NCBI GenBank assembly: GCA_026983755.1
Contig: JALSTL010000214.1
Coordinates: 1-27,765, forward strand
Source: Melioribacteraceae bacterium
GTDB taxonomy: Bacteria; Bacteroidota; Ignavibacteria; Ignavibacteriales; Melioribacteraceae
Length of the DNA stretch: 27,765 nt
Direction of reading: 5' to 3'
The notes beneath the pieces are model-generated. The model ran no database searches. It worked only from the letters and a program-made list of their open reading frames with translations, and was not told the origin of the DNA. Of this stretch, positions 7,743 to 15,857 are shown one piece after another (the stretch's first letter is position 1; each line of letters opens with the position of its first letter). The position numbers and the translations under genes were made by a program.

Positions 7743-8789
7743 CTATTTTTTCACAAATGCCAAAATTGTTTCGGGATAAGTATCTGTAACCAATAAAAAT
7801 CCTTTGCTATCCAATTCGGCTATGCCTTCCCAATTTCGTCCTTCCGTTTTTGGAATTTTAAGATATATCGGCAAGTTTTCTGTCAATTTAATTTTTTCTT
7901 TATCTATTTTAAACTGTACAATACGTTCTATATAATCCGATTCCTCGTTCGATTTTCCAATGCCATATTTTTCAATCAGTCTATCTTCCGCCGGTTTTAA
8001 TATATTTTTTTCACCGGGATAAAAATAATTTACAGCCCAAAATTTATTTTCTTTATCAACACTTGTTACATCGGTAATTCTATATTCAATGTTAGGGAAA
8101 CGAATTTTTTTTACAAAATGATTATTTGTATCATAAACCGCTACCGTTGGTTTTGGATTTATATTTTTTCCGTTGGCTTCGTAAATCGGTATTATTTCCC
8201 CATTATAAAATAATACGGATTCGTTTCCCATATTACTAAGATTTATTTTGTTTGGTATTAATGTTAATGTATTTTTGTCAAGATTTATTTTTTTAGATAC
8301 AGTATCAATTTTACCGGAAATTAAATAAGAAACCGTTTTCCCGAAACTAAAACTTTCTATTGTAAAGAATACCTTGTTGTTATGGAAAGTAACTGCTTCA
8401 AAGCCGGAACCTTTCTTAAACAAATCCGAAAAGTTATTTGTATTAATAAAATAATATTCCGCTTTAATGGAAGTTTTGCTTTTTCCGTTTAAAAAGTTAA
8501 GAATTTTAGATTTCCCGATATAATAAATTTTTCCGAAGCCAGAATGTGAAAATCTGTTCGGAAATTGTGGTAACAAAATCAATTTGTTATCAAACCAACA
8601 AAGCCCCGAAATTTCCGATTTTCTTTTGGCAATTTCTCCCGAGAGAGGAATTCTTACTATATCATTTTCTCTTAAAGTAATATTTTGTTTAATGTTCTTT
8701 TTGTGTTTATATATTTTTGAAGTTGAGCAACTTAGTATTAAAAGCTGAAATATTATTAAAAGTATGGTCGTTATTTTTCCAATAATCAT
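7743..8789 (-). CDS. Lipoprotein with predicted beta-propeller, possibly phytase/esterase-like
   Basis: A 348-residue protein with a lipoprotein signal: a hydrophobic stretch, then LILSC with lipidated Cys21 followed by Ser-Thr-Ser. The mature part has repeated strand-rich units (EISGLCWFDNKLILL, GFEAVTFHNNKVFFTIE, GNESVLFYNGEII, RNWEGIAELDSKGFLLVTD). Their spacing and the terminal GRNWEGIAEL...LVTD pattern resemble the esterase-like phytase or SdiA-regulated type of propeller, so it may bind or hydrolyse a small ester or phosphate compound. No catalytic residues could be assigned. It follows the DUF4412-type gene by 49 bp on the same strand and is probably co-transcribed with it. It converges on the PAS-GAF kinase gene with a 60 bp gap in which no clear terminator hairpin is seen. 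Confidence 0.75.
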   Translation of the reverse strand: MIIGKITTILLIIFQLLILSCSTSKIYKHKKNIKQNITLRENDIVRIPLSGEIAKRKSEISGLCWFDNKLILLPQFPNRFSHSGFGKIYYIGKSKILNFLNGKSKTSIKAEYYFINTNNFSDLFKKGSGFEAVTFHNNKVFFTIESFSFGKTVSYLISGKIDTVSKKINLDKNTLTLIPNKINLSNMGNESVLFYNGEIIPIYEANGKNINPKPTVAVYDTNNHFVKKIRFPNIEYRITDVTSVDKENKFWAVNYFYPGEKNILKPAEDRLIEKYGIGKSNEESDYIERIVQFKIDKEKIKLTENLPIYLKIPKTEGRNWEGIAELDSKGFLLVTDTYPETILAFVKK

Positions 8790-8838
8790 GATAAACCCAA
8801 ATTATAGAAATAATTTTATATTGAAAACTTTATAGAAA

Positions 8839-9507
8839 TTACATACCCGGCATTTTCATTTTTTTAAAATCTTTTGGCGGTTGAAAGACACTATCGCTTA
8901 AAGATTTTTTTTCTACATCAACAACTTCAAATTTTGATATTTCTCCATCTTTATTTTTTGAAATTACCAACATAGGGAAAAAAGCATTGTTATTAAAATA
9001 AGATGACCAAGATAATGAATTACGTTGCGACAAAGGATTATCCATAGACATAAAATTACCCAATTCTCCGGTTATCCAAAGTTCCAGACTGCTGTTTTTA
9101 TTATTTATTTTTAATTGCTCGCAATTATATCCAAGTATCTTTTTTGTTTTTCCGGTTTTAAAACTATTTATATCAAAATTTTCTTTTGGGGTATTGTTTT
9201 GAGATTTCATTTTACTTCTGAATTTTTCAACAATATTTTTATTTATCTCCATGTACATTTTCTGTTCGGGCATAAGTACTATAAAATTATCTCCGTTCAC
9301 TAAAAAACTTTCTTTATGATTTTCCGTACCGGCAACTATTTTAAAGCTTTTTCCTTTTACATAATAAACCATATCGGTACTATGGTTTTTTGAGGATACT
9401 TTAATTTTAACTTGTCCTTCAAACGTATTTTGAGCCGTAAGAATTGTAACAGACAAAAAGAAAATTCCAATTAAAAGTAAAAACAATTTATTTATAAAAC
9501 GGTTCAT
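8839..9507 (-). CDS. Secreted DUF4412-type (LolA-fold-like) protein
   Basis: A 222-residue exported protein. The signal peptide runs from the N-terminal basic residues through a hydrophobic core to a likely cleavage at LTA-QN (about residue 25). The mature part fits the DUF4412 pattern: TFEGQVKIKVSS, an early MVYYVKGKSFKI, LMPEQKMYMEI, the KILGYNCEQLKI segment near the middle, and ELWITGELG. This family has a LolA/LolB-like half-barrel fold and is thought to bind hydrophobic ligands or lipids in the periplasm; its role is not established. It ends in MKMPGM. A strong Shine-Dalgarno sequence supports the start. It is first in a two-gene unit with the downstream lipoprotein. Confidence 0.8.
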   Translation of the reverse strand: MNRFINKLFLLLIGIFFLSVTILTAQNTFEGQVKIKVSSKNHSTDMVYYVKGKSFKIVAGTENHKESFLVNGDNFIVLMPEQKMYMEINKNIVEKFRSKMKSQNNTPKENFDINSFKTGKTKKILGYNCEQLKINNKNSSLELWITGELGNFMSMDNPLSQRNSLSWSSYFNNNAFFPMLVISKNKDGEISKFEVVDVEKKSLSDSVFQPPKDFKKMKMPGM

Positions 9508-9514
9508 AATTGTT

Positions 9515-9520
9515 CCTCCT
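9515..9520 (-). promoter_or_regulatory. Strong Shine-Dalgarno site for the DUF4412-type gene
   Basis: The minus strand reads AAGGAGGAACAATT before the ATG at 9507, giving a full AGGAGG with 7-base spacing. Many genes in this window have weak or no such site, so this one firmly fixes the start and suggests high expression. Confidence 0.75.
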
Positions 9521-9636
9521 TGATTTAAATTAAAGTTATGGTAATGTACAATTTTATTTTAATTTTAAAAACTATTTTTTTTAAAAATGTATATTTACAA
9601 CTTAGATAAAAATAATTTTTTAAATGAAAAATTTTG

Positions 9637-9668
9637 TTTGTTACACAGTATAGATAATACTAATTTAA
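9637..9668 (+). promoter_or_regulatory. Candidate Bacteroidota-type promoter for the YwiC-like/DHS-like pair
   Basis: TTTG at 9637-9640 is followed after 20 bases by TAATTTAA at 9661-9668. This resembles the Bacteroidota promoter (-33 TTTG, -7 TAnnTTTG, about 20 bases apart), with two mismatches at the end of the -7 box. It lies 22 bases upstream of the YwiC-like start. The call is a pattern match in AT-rich DNA and is tentative. Confidence 0.3.
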
Positions 9669-9689
9669 ACCCGAAAGGTAAATATAAAG

Positions 9690-10472
9690 TTGAAAGTATT
9701 TGTAAAAAAAGTTGCTTTCCCAAAGGAACATGGTTCTTGGGGATTTGTTTTGGAGCCTTTATTATTATCTTTACTGGTTTCTTATTCAACAAAAGGTTTG
9801 CTTTTAGCAATTGCTTCGTTTTTTATTTTTCTTAATCATCAGCCGGTACGTGTTTTGTTTGATAATGATAAAAAGATAACCAAACAATTAAAACATACCG
9901 CAATAATATTTTTTTCCACTTATGCAATTATAACTTTAATAAGTATATATAAGGTATTTATTAATACGTCAATAATCAATTTATTTCCGTTTATTCTTTC
10001 CATTTTTTTTATGACAATGTTTTTATTTTTGGAATTTCAAAAAAAAGGGCGGGAATTATTAGCTGAATTTATAGCTCCGTTATCAATAACATTAATTGGA
10101 ATAAGTATTGTTTTACTTGGCGGCTGGAACATTTATTATGCTCTTGCTTTTTCCATCATACTGCTATCCCGCTCTATACCAACGGTTTTTTATATTCATA
10201 TAAAAGTACAGCATTTTAAAAAAAGAATTATTACGAAAAAACTGCTTTATATTTCCGAATTTATATCCGTTATTTTAATTGCCGTTTTAATTTTTTTAAA
10301 TCTTATTCCGAAATTTAGTATTATAGCCGTAGCTATGTTATTATTGCGTGCATTTTACGGTTTAAGCAAAAACGGACTTTTGGAAAATATTAAAATATTG
10401 GGAATAAAAGAATTTATATACGGACTTCTTTACGTAGCAATTATATACATTGGCTATAATTACAATTTATAA
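9690..10472 (+). CDS. YwiC-like integral membrane protein
   Basis: A 260-residue polytopic membrane protein with about seven to eight hydrophobic segments. The N-terminus carries the YwiC-like signature FPKEHGSWGFVLEPLLL (10-26), followed by NHQPVRVL (49-56), RELLAEFIAPLSI (121-133) and SRSIPTVFYIHIKV (160-173), all typical of the family. The only usable start is TTG at 9690; a stop codon lies in frame at 9666 and no in-frame ATG precedes the signature. Function is unknown: Bacillus subtilis ywiC sits in the fnr/nar nitrate-respiration region, and the His-Gly and Arg...Glu motifs hint at a metal or polar ligand in the membrane. The deoxyhypusine-synthase-like gene follows after 24 bp, so the two are probably co-expressed. 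Confidence 0.85.
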   Translation: MKVFVKKVAFPKEHGSWGFVLEPLLLSLLVSYSTKGLLLAIASFFIFLNHQPVRVLFDNDKKITKQLKHTAIIFFSTYAIITLISIYKVFINTSIINLFPFILSIFFMTMFLFLEFQKKGRELLAEFIAPLSITLIGISIVLLGGWNIYYALAFSIILLSRSIPTVFYIHIKVQHFKKRIITKKLLYISEFISVILIAVLIFLNLIPKFSIIAVAMLLLRAFYGLSKNGLLENIKILGIKEFIYGLLYVAIIYIGYNYNL

Positions 10473-10496
10473 GTATGCTTAAAAGGAATAAACAAA

Positions 10497-11525
10497 ATGA
10501 AGAGTAAAAAAGATTTTTTAAAACAAACAATTAAACATATCGATATAAAAGAGCATAATGTGGTTTCGTTTGTAGATTCAATGGAACAAATGGCTTTTTC
10601 CGCAAGAGACTTGAACAGAGCGGCAAACATATATAACATGATGTTACAAGATGAAAATTGTGCTGTAATATTAACACTTGCGGGAAGTCTATTTAGTGCC
10701 GGTCTTAAAAAAGTTGTTTTTGATTTGATAGAAAACAATATGGTAGATGCAATTGTTTCAACCGGAGCAATTATAATTGACCAGGATTTTTTTGAAGCTC
10801 TCGGGTTTAAACATTACATAGGAACACAATTTAGCGATGATAACGAATTACGCAAATTAAATATAGATAGAATTTACGATACTTTTATTGACGAAGATGA
10901 ATTAAGAATTTGTGACGATACAACGGCAAAAATTTTTGATAAACTTGAACCTCGCCCATATTCATCTCGAGAACTACTTTGGGAATTCGGAAAATATTTA
11001 GATAATACAGGAGGGCCTAAAGTTGAAGATAGTGTAATTTATTCCGCATATAAAAACAATGTACCAATATTTGTTCCAGCCTTTTCGGATTGTTCTGCCG
11101 GGTTTGGAATTGTAATGCATCAAACAAAAAATCCCGCACAACATATCTCATTCGATTCCGGTAAAGATTTTTTAGAATTGACTAAGATTAAAATGCACAC
11201 AAAAGAAACAGGAATATTTATGGTTGGAGGAGGTGTACCAAAAAACTTTACGCAAGATATTGTAGTTGCCGCAGATATTCTTAAAAAAAATGTCCCCATG
11301 CATAAATATGCAATTCAAATTACTGTAGCAGATGTTAGAGACGGAGCACTTTCCGGTTCAACATTAAAAGAAGCCAGTTCTTGGGGAAAAGTTGAAACTA
11401 CTTACGAACAAATGATTTACTCCGAAGCAACCATTGCATTTCCGTTAATTGCCGGTTATGCTTATCATAAGCAAGCGTGGAAAGATAGGAGAAAAAGAGA
11501 ATTTCAAAAATTATTTTTTAAATAA
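10497..11525 (+). CDS. Deoxyhypusine-synthase-like protein (probable polyamine transferase)
   Basis: A 342-residue member of the NAD-dependent deoxyhypusine/homospermidine synthase family, which transfers an aminobutyl group from spermidine to an amine acceptor. Recognisable elements: LTLAGSLFSAGL (59-70), VDAIVSTGAIIIDQD (83-97), VPIFVPAFSDCSAGFG (189-204), MVGGGVPKNF (242-251) and EASSWGKVE (292-300). Lys298 aligns with the catalytic Lys329 of human deoxyhypusine synthase, Trp296 with Trp327 and Lys249 with Lys287; Asn250 replaces His288. Bacteria normally lack the eIF5A substrate, and characterised bacterial relatives make homospermidine, so a polyamine product is more likely than protein modification; this is inference. 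The start ATG has AAGGA about nine bases upstream. It ends at the bidirectional terminator. Confidence 0.88.
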   Translation: MKSKKDFLKQTIKHIDIKEHNVVSFVDSMEQMAFSARDLNRAANIYNMMLQDENCAVILTLAGSLFSAGLKKVVFDLIENNMVDAIVSTGAIIIDQDFFEALGFKHYIGTQFSDDNELRKLNIDRIYDTFIDEDELRICDDTTAKIFDKLEPRPYSSRELLWEFGKYLDNTGGPKVEDSVIYSAYKNNVPIFVPAFSDCSAGFGIVMHQTKNPAQHISFDSGKDFLELTKIKMHTKETGIFMVGGGVPKNFTQDIVVAADILKKNVPMHKYAIQITVADVRDGALSGSTLKEASSWGKVETTYEQMIYSEATIAFPLIAGYAYHKQAWKDRRKREFQKLFFK

Positions 11526-11529
11526 AAAA

Positions 11530-11558
11530 CCGGACCTATTTCGGTCCGGCATTTTTTT
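11530..11558. terminator. Bidirectional intrinsic terminator
   Basis: A perfect 7-bp G+C-rich stem, CCGGACC (11530-11536) with GGTCCGG (11543-11549), has a six-base loop. A run of seven T follows at 11552-11558 for plus-strand transcription, and six A at 11524-11529 give a U-run for minus-strand transcription. It sits between the converging deoxyhypusine-synthase-like gene and the propeller gene, and the propeller's TAA overlaps the T-run. Confidence 0.9.
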
Positions 11559-12942
11559 ATTTCAATAGTGTCATTTTTCTTGTTATTTGGATATCACCGG
11601 ATTTTAAACTGTAAATATAAGTTCCGCTCGATAAATCCTTTCCGTTTAATGTAGCTTTATAATTACCCGCTACTTTAACTCCGTTTACTAATGTTGCTAC
11701 TTCTTGACCTAACATATTATATACTTTCAATGTTACAAAACCGGATTTTGGTAATGTAAATGAAATTGTAGTTGTAGGGTTAAACGGGTTCGGATAATTT
11801 TGAGATAAAGTAAAGTTTGCCGGTATTTCGTCAGATGTTTTTTCTACACTTACTGGTGGATTATAACTCCAAATTGTAATTGTATTATAATCCCAATCTG
11901 CAAGATACATTTTTTTACCATCGGCTGTCCAAGTAGCACCTCTCGGGCTAATGAATCCACCTTTGGTAGAATCACCGAAAGGAATACCAATACTATCAAC
12001 AATTTTACCCGTTGACACATCAAAAGCATACCATTGCGAACCTTTGCCGGCACCTTGGTACCATCTGCCGCCAGGATCAACTTCTTTTAATGCTCCAACC
12101 CACAATAAACCATCCGGAGCAAAATCCAAACAACTTGCCCAAAGGTTGATTTTTTCAAAAACAGTATCTCTACCGTCATCTGTTTTGCCCGGAACATTAA
12201 ACCAATTACCAAGTGTATCCACTGGAGTAAATGGTGTTAAACCAGGTGCATCACTATGATATACCGGGATTCCAAATCCACTCCAAGTTGAACCGGTATA
12301 AAGAGTTTTACCGTCTTGGCTAATTTCAAGAGTTCTATTGATATAATTCATTGAATCAATTGCATTACCAATGGTGTTAAAATCCGCATCTAAAATATAC
12401 ATAGGTGATTTCTGTCCAAGTAAAGCCATAACATAAATATTTCCGTCGGCAGGTGATTGTACCGCTTGGGTAACATATTTATCTAACGGATGATGCCACT
12501 TTCTTAATGCTTTACCTGTTTTGTAATCAACTTCATATAAAGTTTTGCTTCTAGATACCAGGAGATTTCCATTATTCAATATATCAATTCCATAACTGAC
12601 AGTGTTCAAAGTATCAACAGTACCATCAGGTAGTTCTAAAAATCGTATTGGTGAAAAACTTACATGTTCGGCAGTAACAGGATCTAAAACATAAATTGGT
12701 TGTATTACAACAGTATCACCTGAGGCAGTGAAAATTGTATCGTGTACCATACCATCCGGAGCACCATTATCATATGTTGTTATCCATACATTACCGTCAG
12801 GTGCTATTTGGATACCGGTTATTCCCGTACCATTAGACTCTGGAACATGAAAATCGAAAAATAGTTTGTCAAACGTAACTTGGGCATTTAATATTTCTGC
12901 AAACAGAAATATTATTAAAAACAAATTTTTAATATTTTTCAT
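11557..12942 (-). CDS. Secreted beta-propeller protein with type A T9SS sorting domain (paralogue 2)
   Basis: A 461-residue secreted protein, counted from the ATG at 12942. A signal peptide (FLIIFLFAEILNA-Q) is followed by about 340 residues of NHL/SMP-30-like repeats (IAPDGNVWITT, QSPADGNIYVMALL, DFAPDGLLWVGALK, WTADGKKMYLADWD), then the type A C-terminal sorting domain (about 380-461: NYPNPFNPTTT, YNMLGQEVATLVN, LSSGTYIYSL, RKMTLLK). Such domains direct proteins across the outer membrane by type IX secretion, after which the domain is usually removed. An ATG at 12954 is open in frame, but it overlaps the GGAG ribosome site of the ATG at 12942, and the paralogue next door starts at the equivalent position. 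It is monocistronic, since a terminator lies upstream and another at its end. No ligand or enzymatic residues are recognised. Confidence 0.9.
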   Translation of the reverse strand: MKNIKNLFLIIFLFAEILNAQVTFDKLFFDFHVPESNGTGITGIQIAPDGNVWITTYDNGAPDGMVHDTIFTASGDTVVIQPIYVLDPVTAEHVSFSPIRFLELPDGTVDTLNTVSYGIDILNNGNLLVSRSKTLYEVDYKTGKALRKWHHPLDKYVTQAVQSPADGNIYVMALLGQKSPMYILDADFNTIGNAIDSMNYINRTLEISQDGKTLYTGSTWSGFGIPVYHSDAPGLTPFTPVDTLGNWFNVPGKTDDGRDTVFEKINLWASCLDFAPDGLLWVGALKEVDPGGRWYQGAGKGSQWYAFDVSTGKIVDSIGIPFGDSTKGGFISPRGATWTADGKKMYLADWDYNTITIWSYNPPVSVEKTSDEIPANFTLSQNYPNPFNPTTTISFTLPKSGFVTLKVYNMLGQEVATLVNGVKVAGNYKATLNGKDLSSGTYIYSLKSGDIQITRKMTLLK

Positions 12943-12948
12943 TTGTTT

Positions 12949-12952
12949 CTCC
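12949..12952 (-). promoter_or_regulatory. Shine-Dalgarno site deciding the start of the propeller gene
   Basis: GGAG lies six bases before the ATG at 12942, in the context TGGAGAAACAAATG. The paralogous gene has AGGAGGGACAAATG in the same place. The longer frame from the ATG at 12954 would start inside this site, so the shorter form is chosen. Confidence 0.7.
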
Positions 12953-13019
12953 ATACTAATTAAATTTAATAACTTAGTGTTAAATAAAAATTATTTTAGG
13001 CCATAAAATAAAATAATTT

Positions 13020-13050
13020 AAAAAAGTCCGACTATTTGAATAGTCGGACC
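13020..13050 (-). terminator. Intrinsic terminator after paralogue 1
   Basis: GTCCGACTA (13026-13034) pairs with TAGTCGGAC (13041-13049), extendable by two A-T pairs. Six A at 13020-13025 give a U-run after the hairpin in minus-strand transcripts. It separates the two propeller paralogues, so the downstream copy needs its own promoter in the short gap at 12955-13019. Confidence 0.88.
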
Positions 13051-13071
13051 TGAAAATTATTAACAATTATG

Positions 13072-14448
13072 CTATTTCAATAATGTCATTTTTTTTGTTA
13101 TTTGTATATTCCCGGCTTCTAATGAATATATATAGGTTCCGCTTGATAAATCTTTTGCATTTAATGTAGCCTTATAATTACCGGCTGCTTTTACTTCATT
13201 TACCAATGTGGCTACTTCTTGACCTAACATATTATATACTTTTAATGTTACAAAACCGGATTTTGGTAATGTAAATGAAATTGTAGTTGTCGGGTTAAAC
13301 GGGTTTGGATAGTTTTGATCCAAAGTAAATCTTGTTGGAACATTACCAGGAACTTCTTCAACACTTACCGGTGGATTGTAGTTCCAAACAGTAATGGTAC
13401 TGTAATCAAAATCAGCTAGATACATTTTTGTTCCGTCATTAGACCACGCAGCACCTCTAGGGCTAAATACGCCACCCTGCGAAGAATCGCCCAGCGGAAT
13501 ACCAACGGTTTCAACAATTTCACCAGTATGAATATCAAAACCATACCATTGTGAACCTTTTCCGGCTCCTTGATACCATCTTGAACCTGTTTTTCCGCCT
13601 GCTTTTTCTTTTAAAGCACCAGCCCATAATAAACTATCCGGAGCAAAATCTATACAACTAGCCCATAAGTTAATTCTATCAAAAACAGTATCAACACCGC
13701 TATCTGTTTTACCAGGAACATTAAACCAGTTTCCTAAAGTATCAACAATTGCAAAAGGAGTTAAACCAGGTGCATCACTATGGAAATGAGGGATACCAAA
13801 GCCTTTCCATGTTGAACCGGTATAAATATCCGTACCACTACCGGTAACTTCAATTGATCTTAAGATATATTTAACGGAATCAATTGCATTACCAATTAGA
13901 TTAAAATCATTATCAAGCATATACATTGGTGTTCCACCCGGAACAACAGCAGTAATATAAATATTTCCGTCAGCAGGTGATTGAACTGCTTCTGTGCATG
14001 ATTTACCAAGCGGATGGCTCCATTTGTTTAATGCTTTACCCGTTTTATAGTCAATTCTGTAAAGGTCATCTTTTGCTGTGTATAACATATTTCCGTTATT
14101 ATCAATTTCAATACCTCGACCTGATTTGGTTAAAGTATCTATAGTACCATTAGCAAATTCCATAAAACGGATTGGAGAAAAGCTTACGTGTTCTCCGGTT
14201 GTAGGATCTAAAACCCATATTGGTCTGATATAAACAGTATCTCCGCCTGTTGTAAATAATGTATCTCCGGAATTACCGAATAAACAAACCCAAACGTTTC
14301 CATCAGGGTCAACTTGAACACCATGAATACCGGCAGCATCTGAAGCAGCAGTATTCATATCCAAAAATAGTTTATCAAAAGTTGTTTGTGCATTTAATAT
14401 TCCTACAAAAAGAAATATTGTTAAAAAGAACGTAATTATTCTCTTCAT
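13072..14448 (-). CDS. Secreted beta-propeller protein with type A T9SS sorting domain (paralogue 1)
   Basis: A 458-residue secreted protein, collinear with its neighbour at 11557-12942. The signal peptide is FLTIFLFVGILNA-Q (cleavage near residue 20). Propeller-type repeats fill about 25-360 (VDPDGNVWVCLFG, QSPADGNIYITAV, DFAPDSLLWAGALK, WSNDGTKMYLADFD), with the shared block GNWFNVPGKTDSGVDTVF (239-256). The type A sorting domain occupies about 376-458. The sorting domains of the two paralogues are nearly identical while the N-terminal halves have diverged (different loops around residues 30-70). The ATG has a strong AGGAGG five bases upstream. Only 43 bp separate it from the TIG lipoprotein gene upstream, so these two are probably one transcript ending at the 13026 hairpin. 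The ligand is unknown. Confidence 0.9.
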   Translation of the reverse strand: MKRIITFFLTIFLFVGILNAQTTFDKLFLDMNTAASDAAGIHGVQVDPDGNVWVCLFGNSGDTLFTTGGDTVYIRPIWVLDPTTGEHVSFSPIRFMEFANGTIDTLTKSGRGIEIDNNGNMLYTAKDDLYRIDYKTGKALNKWSHPLGKSCTEAVQSPADGNIYITAVVPGGTPMYMLDNDFNLIGNAIDSVKYILRSIEVTGSGTDIYTGSTWKGFGIPHFHSDAPGLTPFAIVDTLGNWFNVPGKTDSGVDTVFDRINLWASCIDFAPDSLLWAGALKEKAGGKTGSRWYQGAGKGSQWYGFDIHTGEIVETVGIPLGDSSQGGVFSPRGAAWSNDGTKMYLADFDYSTITVWNYNPPVSVEEVPGNVPTRFTLDQNYPNPFNPTTTISFTLPKSGFVTLKVYNMLGQEVATLVNEVKAAGNYKATLNAKDLSSGTYIYSLEAGNIQITKKMTLLK

Positions 14449-14453
14449 TTGTC

Positions 14454-14459
14454 CCTCCT
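14454..14459 (-). promoter_or_regulatory. Strong Shine-Dalgarno site of paralogue 1
   Basis: The minus strand reads AAGGAGGGACAA before the ATG at 14448, a full AGGAGG with five-base spacing. It is among the strongest ribosome sites in the window and confirms the start. Confidence 0.75.
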
Positions 14460-14491
14460 TGGTTAGTTAGTGAATAAAACATTTTATAAAA

Positions 14492-15697
14492 TTATCTGCG
14501 TCCGTAATACGGTGCAGTTTTCTTTCTCATATTAATTCTTAAAATTCTATTGTTTGCATCTTTATCACTTTTACGTGTAACATAAAGAAACTCACCATTT
14601 CCCCATGTCATTGCATAAATTTCCGGACCTAAAACACCCGGATAAAGTGGAGCTAACGAACCGTTTTTCTTAACAACATAAATACCTTCTTTAGCATTAG
14701 TACCAAGATAAATATCCCCATTTTCAGAAATTGCCATAGATTTAATAACTGTACCAACATTTGTTGCAGCAAAATCAACAATAAGTTCGGTTGCACCTAA
14801 GGAATCAGCACCCGCAATAATTTGATTTCTCCAAACACCTTCCGCTGCGTGATTGGCATCAGAACCGGAATAGGAACCTGCGACATAAAGATAACCATTA
14901 TATACCCTAACGGCATGAATATATGTATTGGGATATTGTTTAACTATTGTTGAGTGCTTATCGGGTGTTGTTCTATAAATTGCTTTGCCTGCACCACCGG
15001 AATAAATATTTAAATTCTCATCAAAATCCAAATCATAAGCGTTCCCCGGAAGAATAGCAAATAATTCATCTTTACTTCCATCCGGTAAAACTCTTAACAT
15101 AAATTTTAATCCGAAAACGTAATATAGATAGCCGTCAGGTCCAAATTTCATTTGTGTGGTTTTATCTCTTAATATTTTTGCATAATCATGTCGTTCTAAA
15201 TCCGGCGTAACTTTTTGTATTAATTTATTACCCAATAACGATATATATATATTCTCGTTCAAATCGCAGGCAATACCGTAAGCATCATCAAACTGATCGA
15301 AAGCACCATATTCAATTGTAATTGGTTCAAGTTTGTATGGTTTAAGTTCTGCATATTTGAGTGCTCCGACTACTCTTAACTGAATTTTAACTGAGTCTCC
15401 GATTACATTTGGCGGAATTACTTTTACCAATTCTGCAGAACTGGAAACCGTTTCTCCTTTTACACCGTCAAAATAAACTTCTACATCTGAACTGTTTTGG
15501 GAAAAATTTTTTCCGGTTATTATTATTGTATCGACACCTGCAAAAGCTACGGTTGGTGTAATCGTAGAAATAATAGGATTAGGCTTAAAATTTTCATTAG
15601 GGTTATAAATGCTATCGGGATAGTTATTTTCGCATCCCCACATAGAAAATAATAATGCGGAAATAAAAATTAATTTTATTAAATAACTATTTTTCAT
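14492..15697 (-). CDS. Lipoprotein with TIG domain and C-terminal beta-propeller
   Basis: A 401-residue surface or periplasmic lipoprotein. The signal ends in FSMWGC with lipidated Cys22, followed by Glu-Asn-Asn. An IPT/TIG immunoglobulin-like domain covers about 40-122 (PIISTITPTVAFAGVDTIII, TGKNF, VIPPNVIGDSVKIQLRV). From about 130 to 395, strand-loop repeats of NHL/SMP-30 type follow (AYGIACDLNENIYISLLG, MKFGPDGYLYYVFG, DLDFDENLNIYSGG, MAISENGDIYLGT). This layout is common among envelope proteins of Bacteroidota that bind polymers or peptides; no catalytic residues are visible. The start is supported by GAGGAG about eight bases upstream. It lies 160 bp downstream of the five-gene receptor operon, and 43 bp upstream of propeller paralogue 1, with which it is probably co-transcribed. 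Confidence 0.85.
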   Translation of the reverse strand: MKNSYLIKLIFISALLFSMWGCENNYPDSIYNPNENFKPNPIISTITPTVAFAGVDTIIITGKNFSQNSSDVEVYFDGVKGETVSSSAELVKVIPPNVIGDSVKIQLRVVGALKYAELKPYKLEPITIEYGAFDQFDDAYGIACDLNENIYISLLGNKLIQKVTPDLERHDYAKILRDKTTQMKFGPDGYLYYVFGLKFMLRVLPDGSKDELFAILPGNAYDLDFDENLNIYSGGAGKAIYRTTPDKHSTIVKQYPNTYIHAVRVYNGYLYVAGSYSGSDANHAAEGVWRNQIIAGADSLGATELIVDFAATNVGTVIKSMAISENGDIYLGTNAKEGIYVVKKNGSLAPLYPGVLGPEIYAMTWGNGEFLYVTRKSDKDANNRILRINMRKKTAPYYGRR

Positions 15698-15857
15698 GTT
15701 ATTTTACTCCTCTGAACCACCATTTTATTTATGTTATTAAATTAAATAAAATAATTGAGAATCAGTAGTTATTTTTCTAAAAAATATGATTTTAATTACT
15801 TAACTTTTGAAAATTTAGTATAGTTAAATATATTAGTTAAAGCAATTCATTAAGTTT

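Noticed and set aside
9587..9835. Plus-strand 82-codon frame overlapping the start of the YwiC-like gene
   Set aside because: The YwiC-like frame carries the family signature through the overlap; this one becomes a frame-shifted shadow of it.
12943..12954. Longer form of the propeller gene starting at the ATG at 12954
   Set aside because: That ATG overlaps the GGAG ribosome site of the next in-frame ATG, adds only MEKQ before a normal signal peptide, and the paralogue has its start at the second position.
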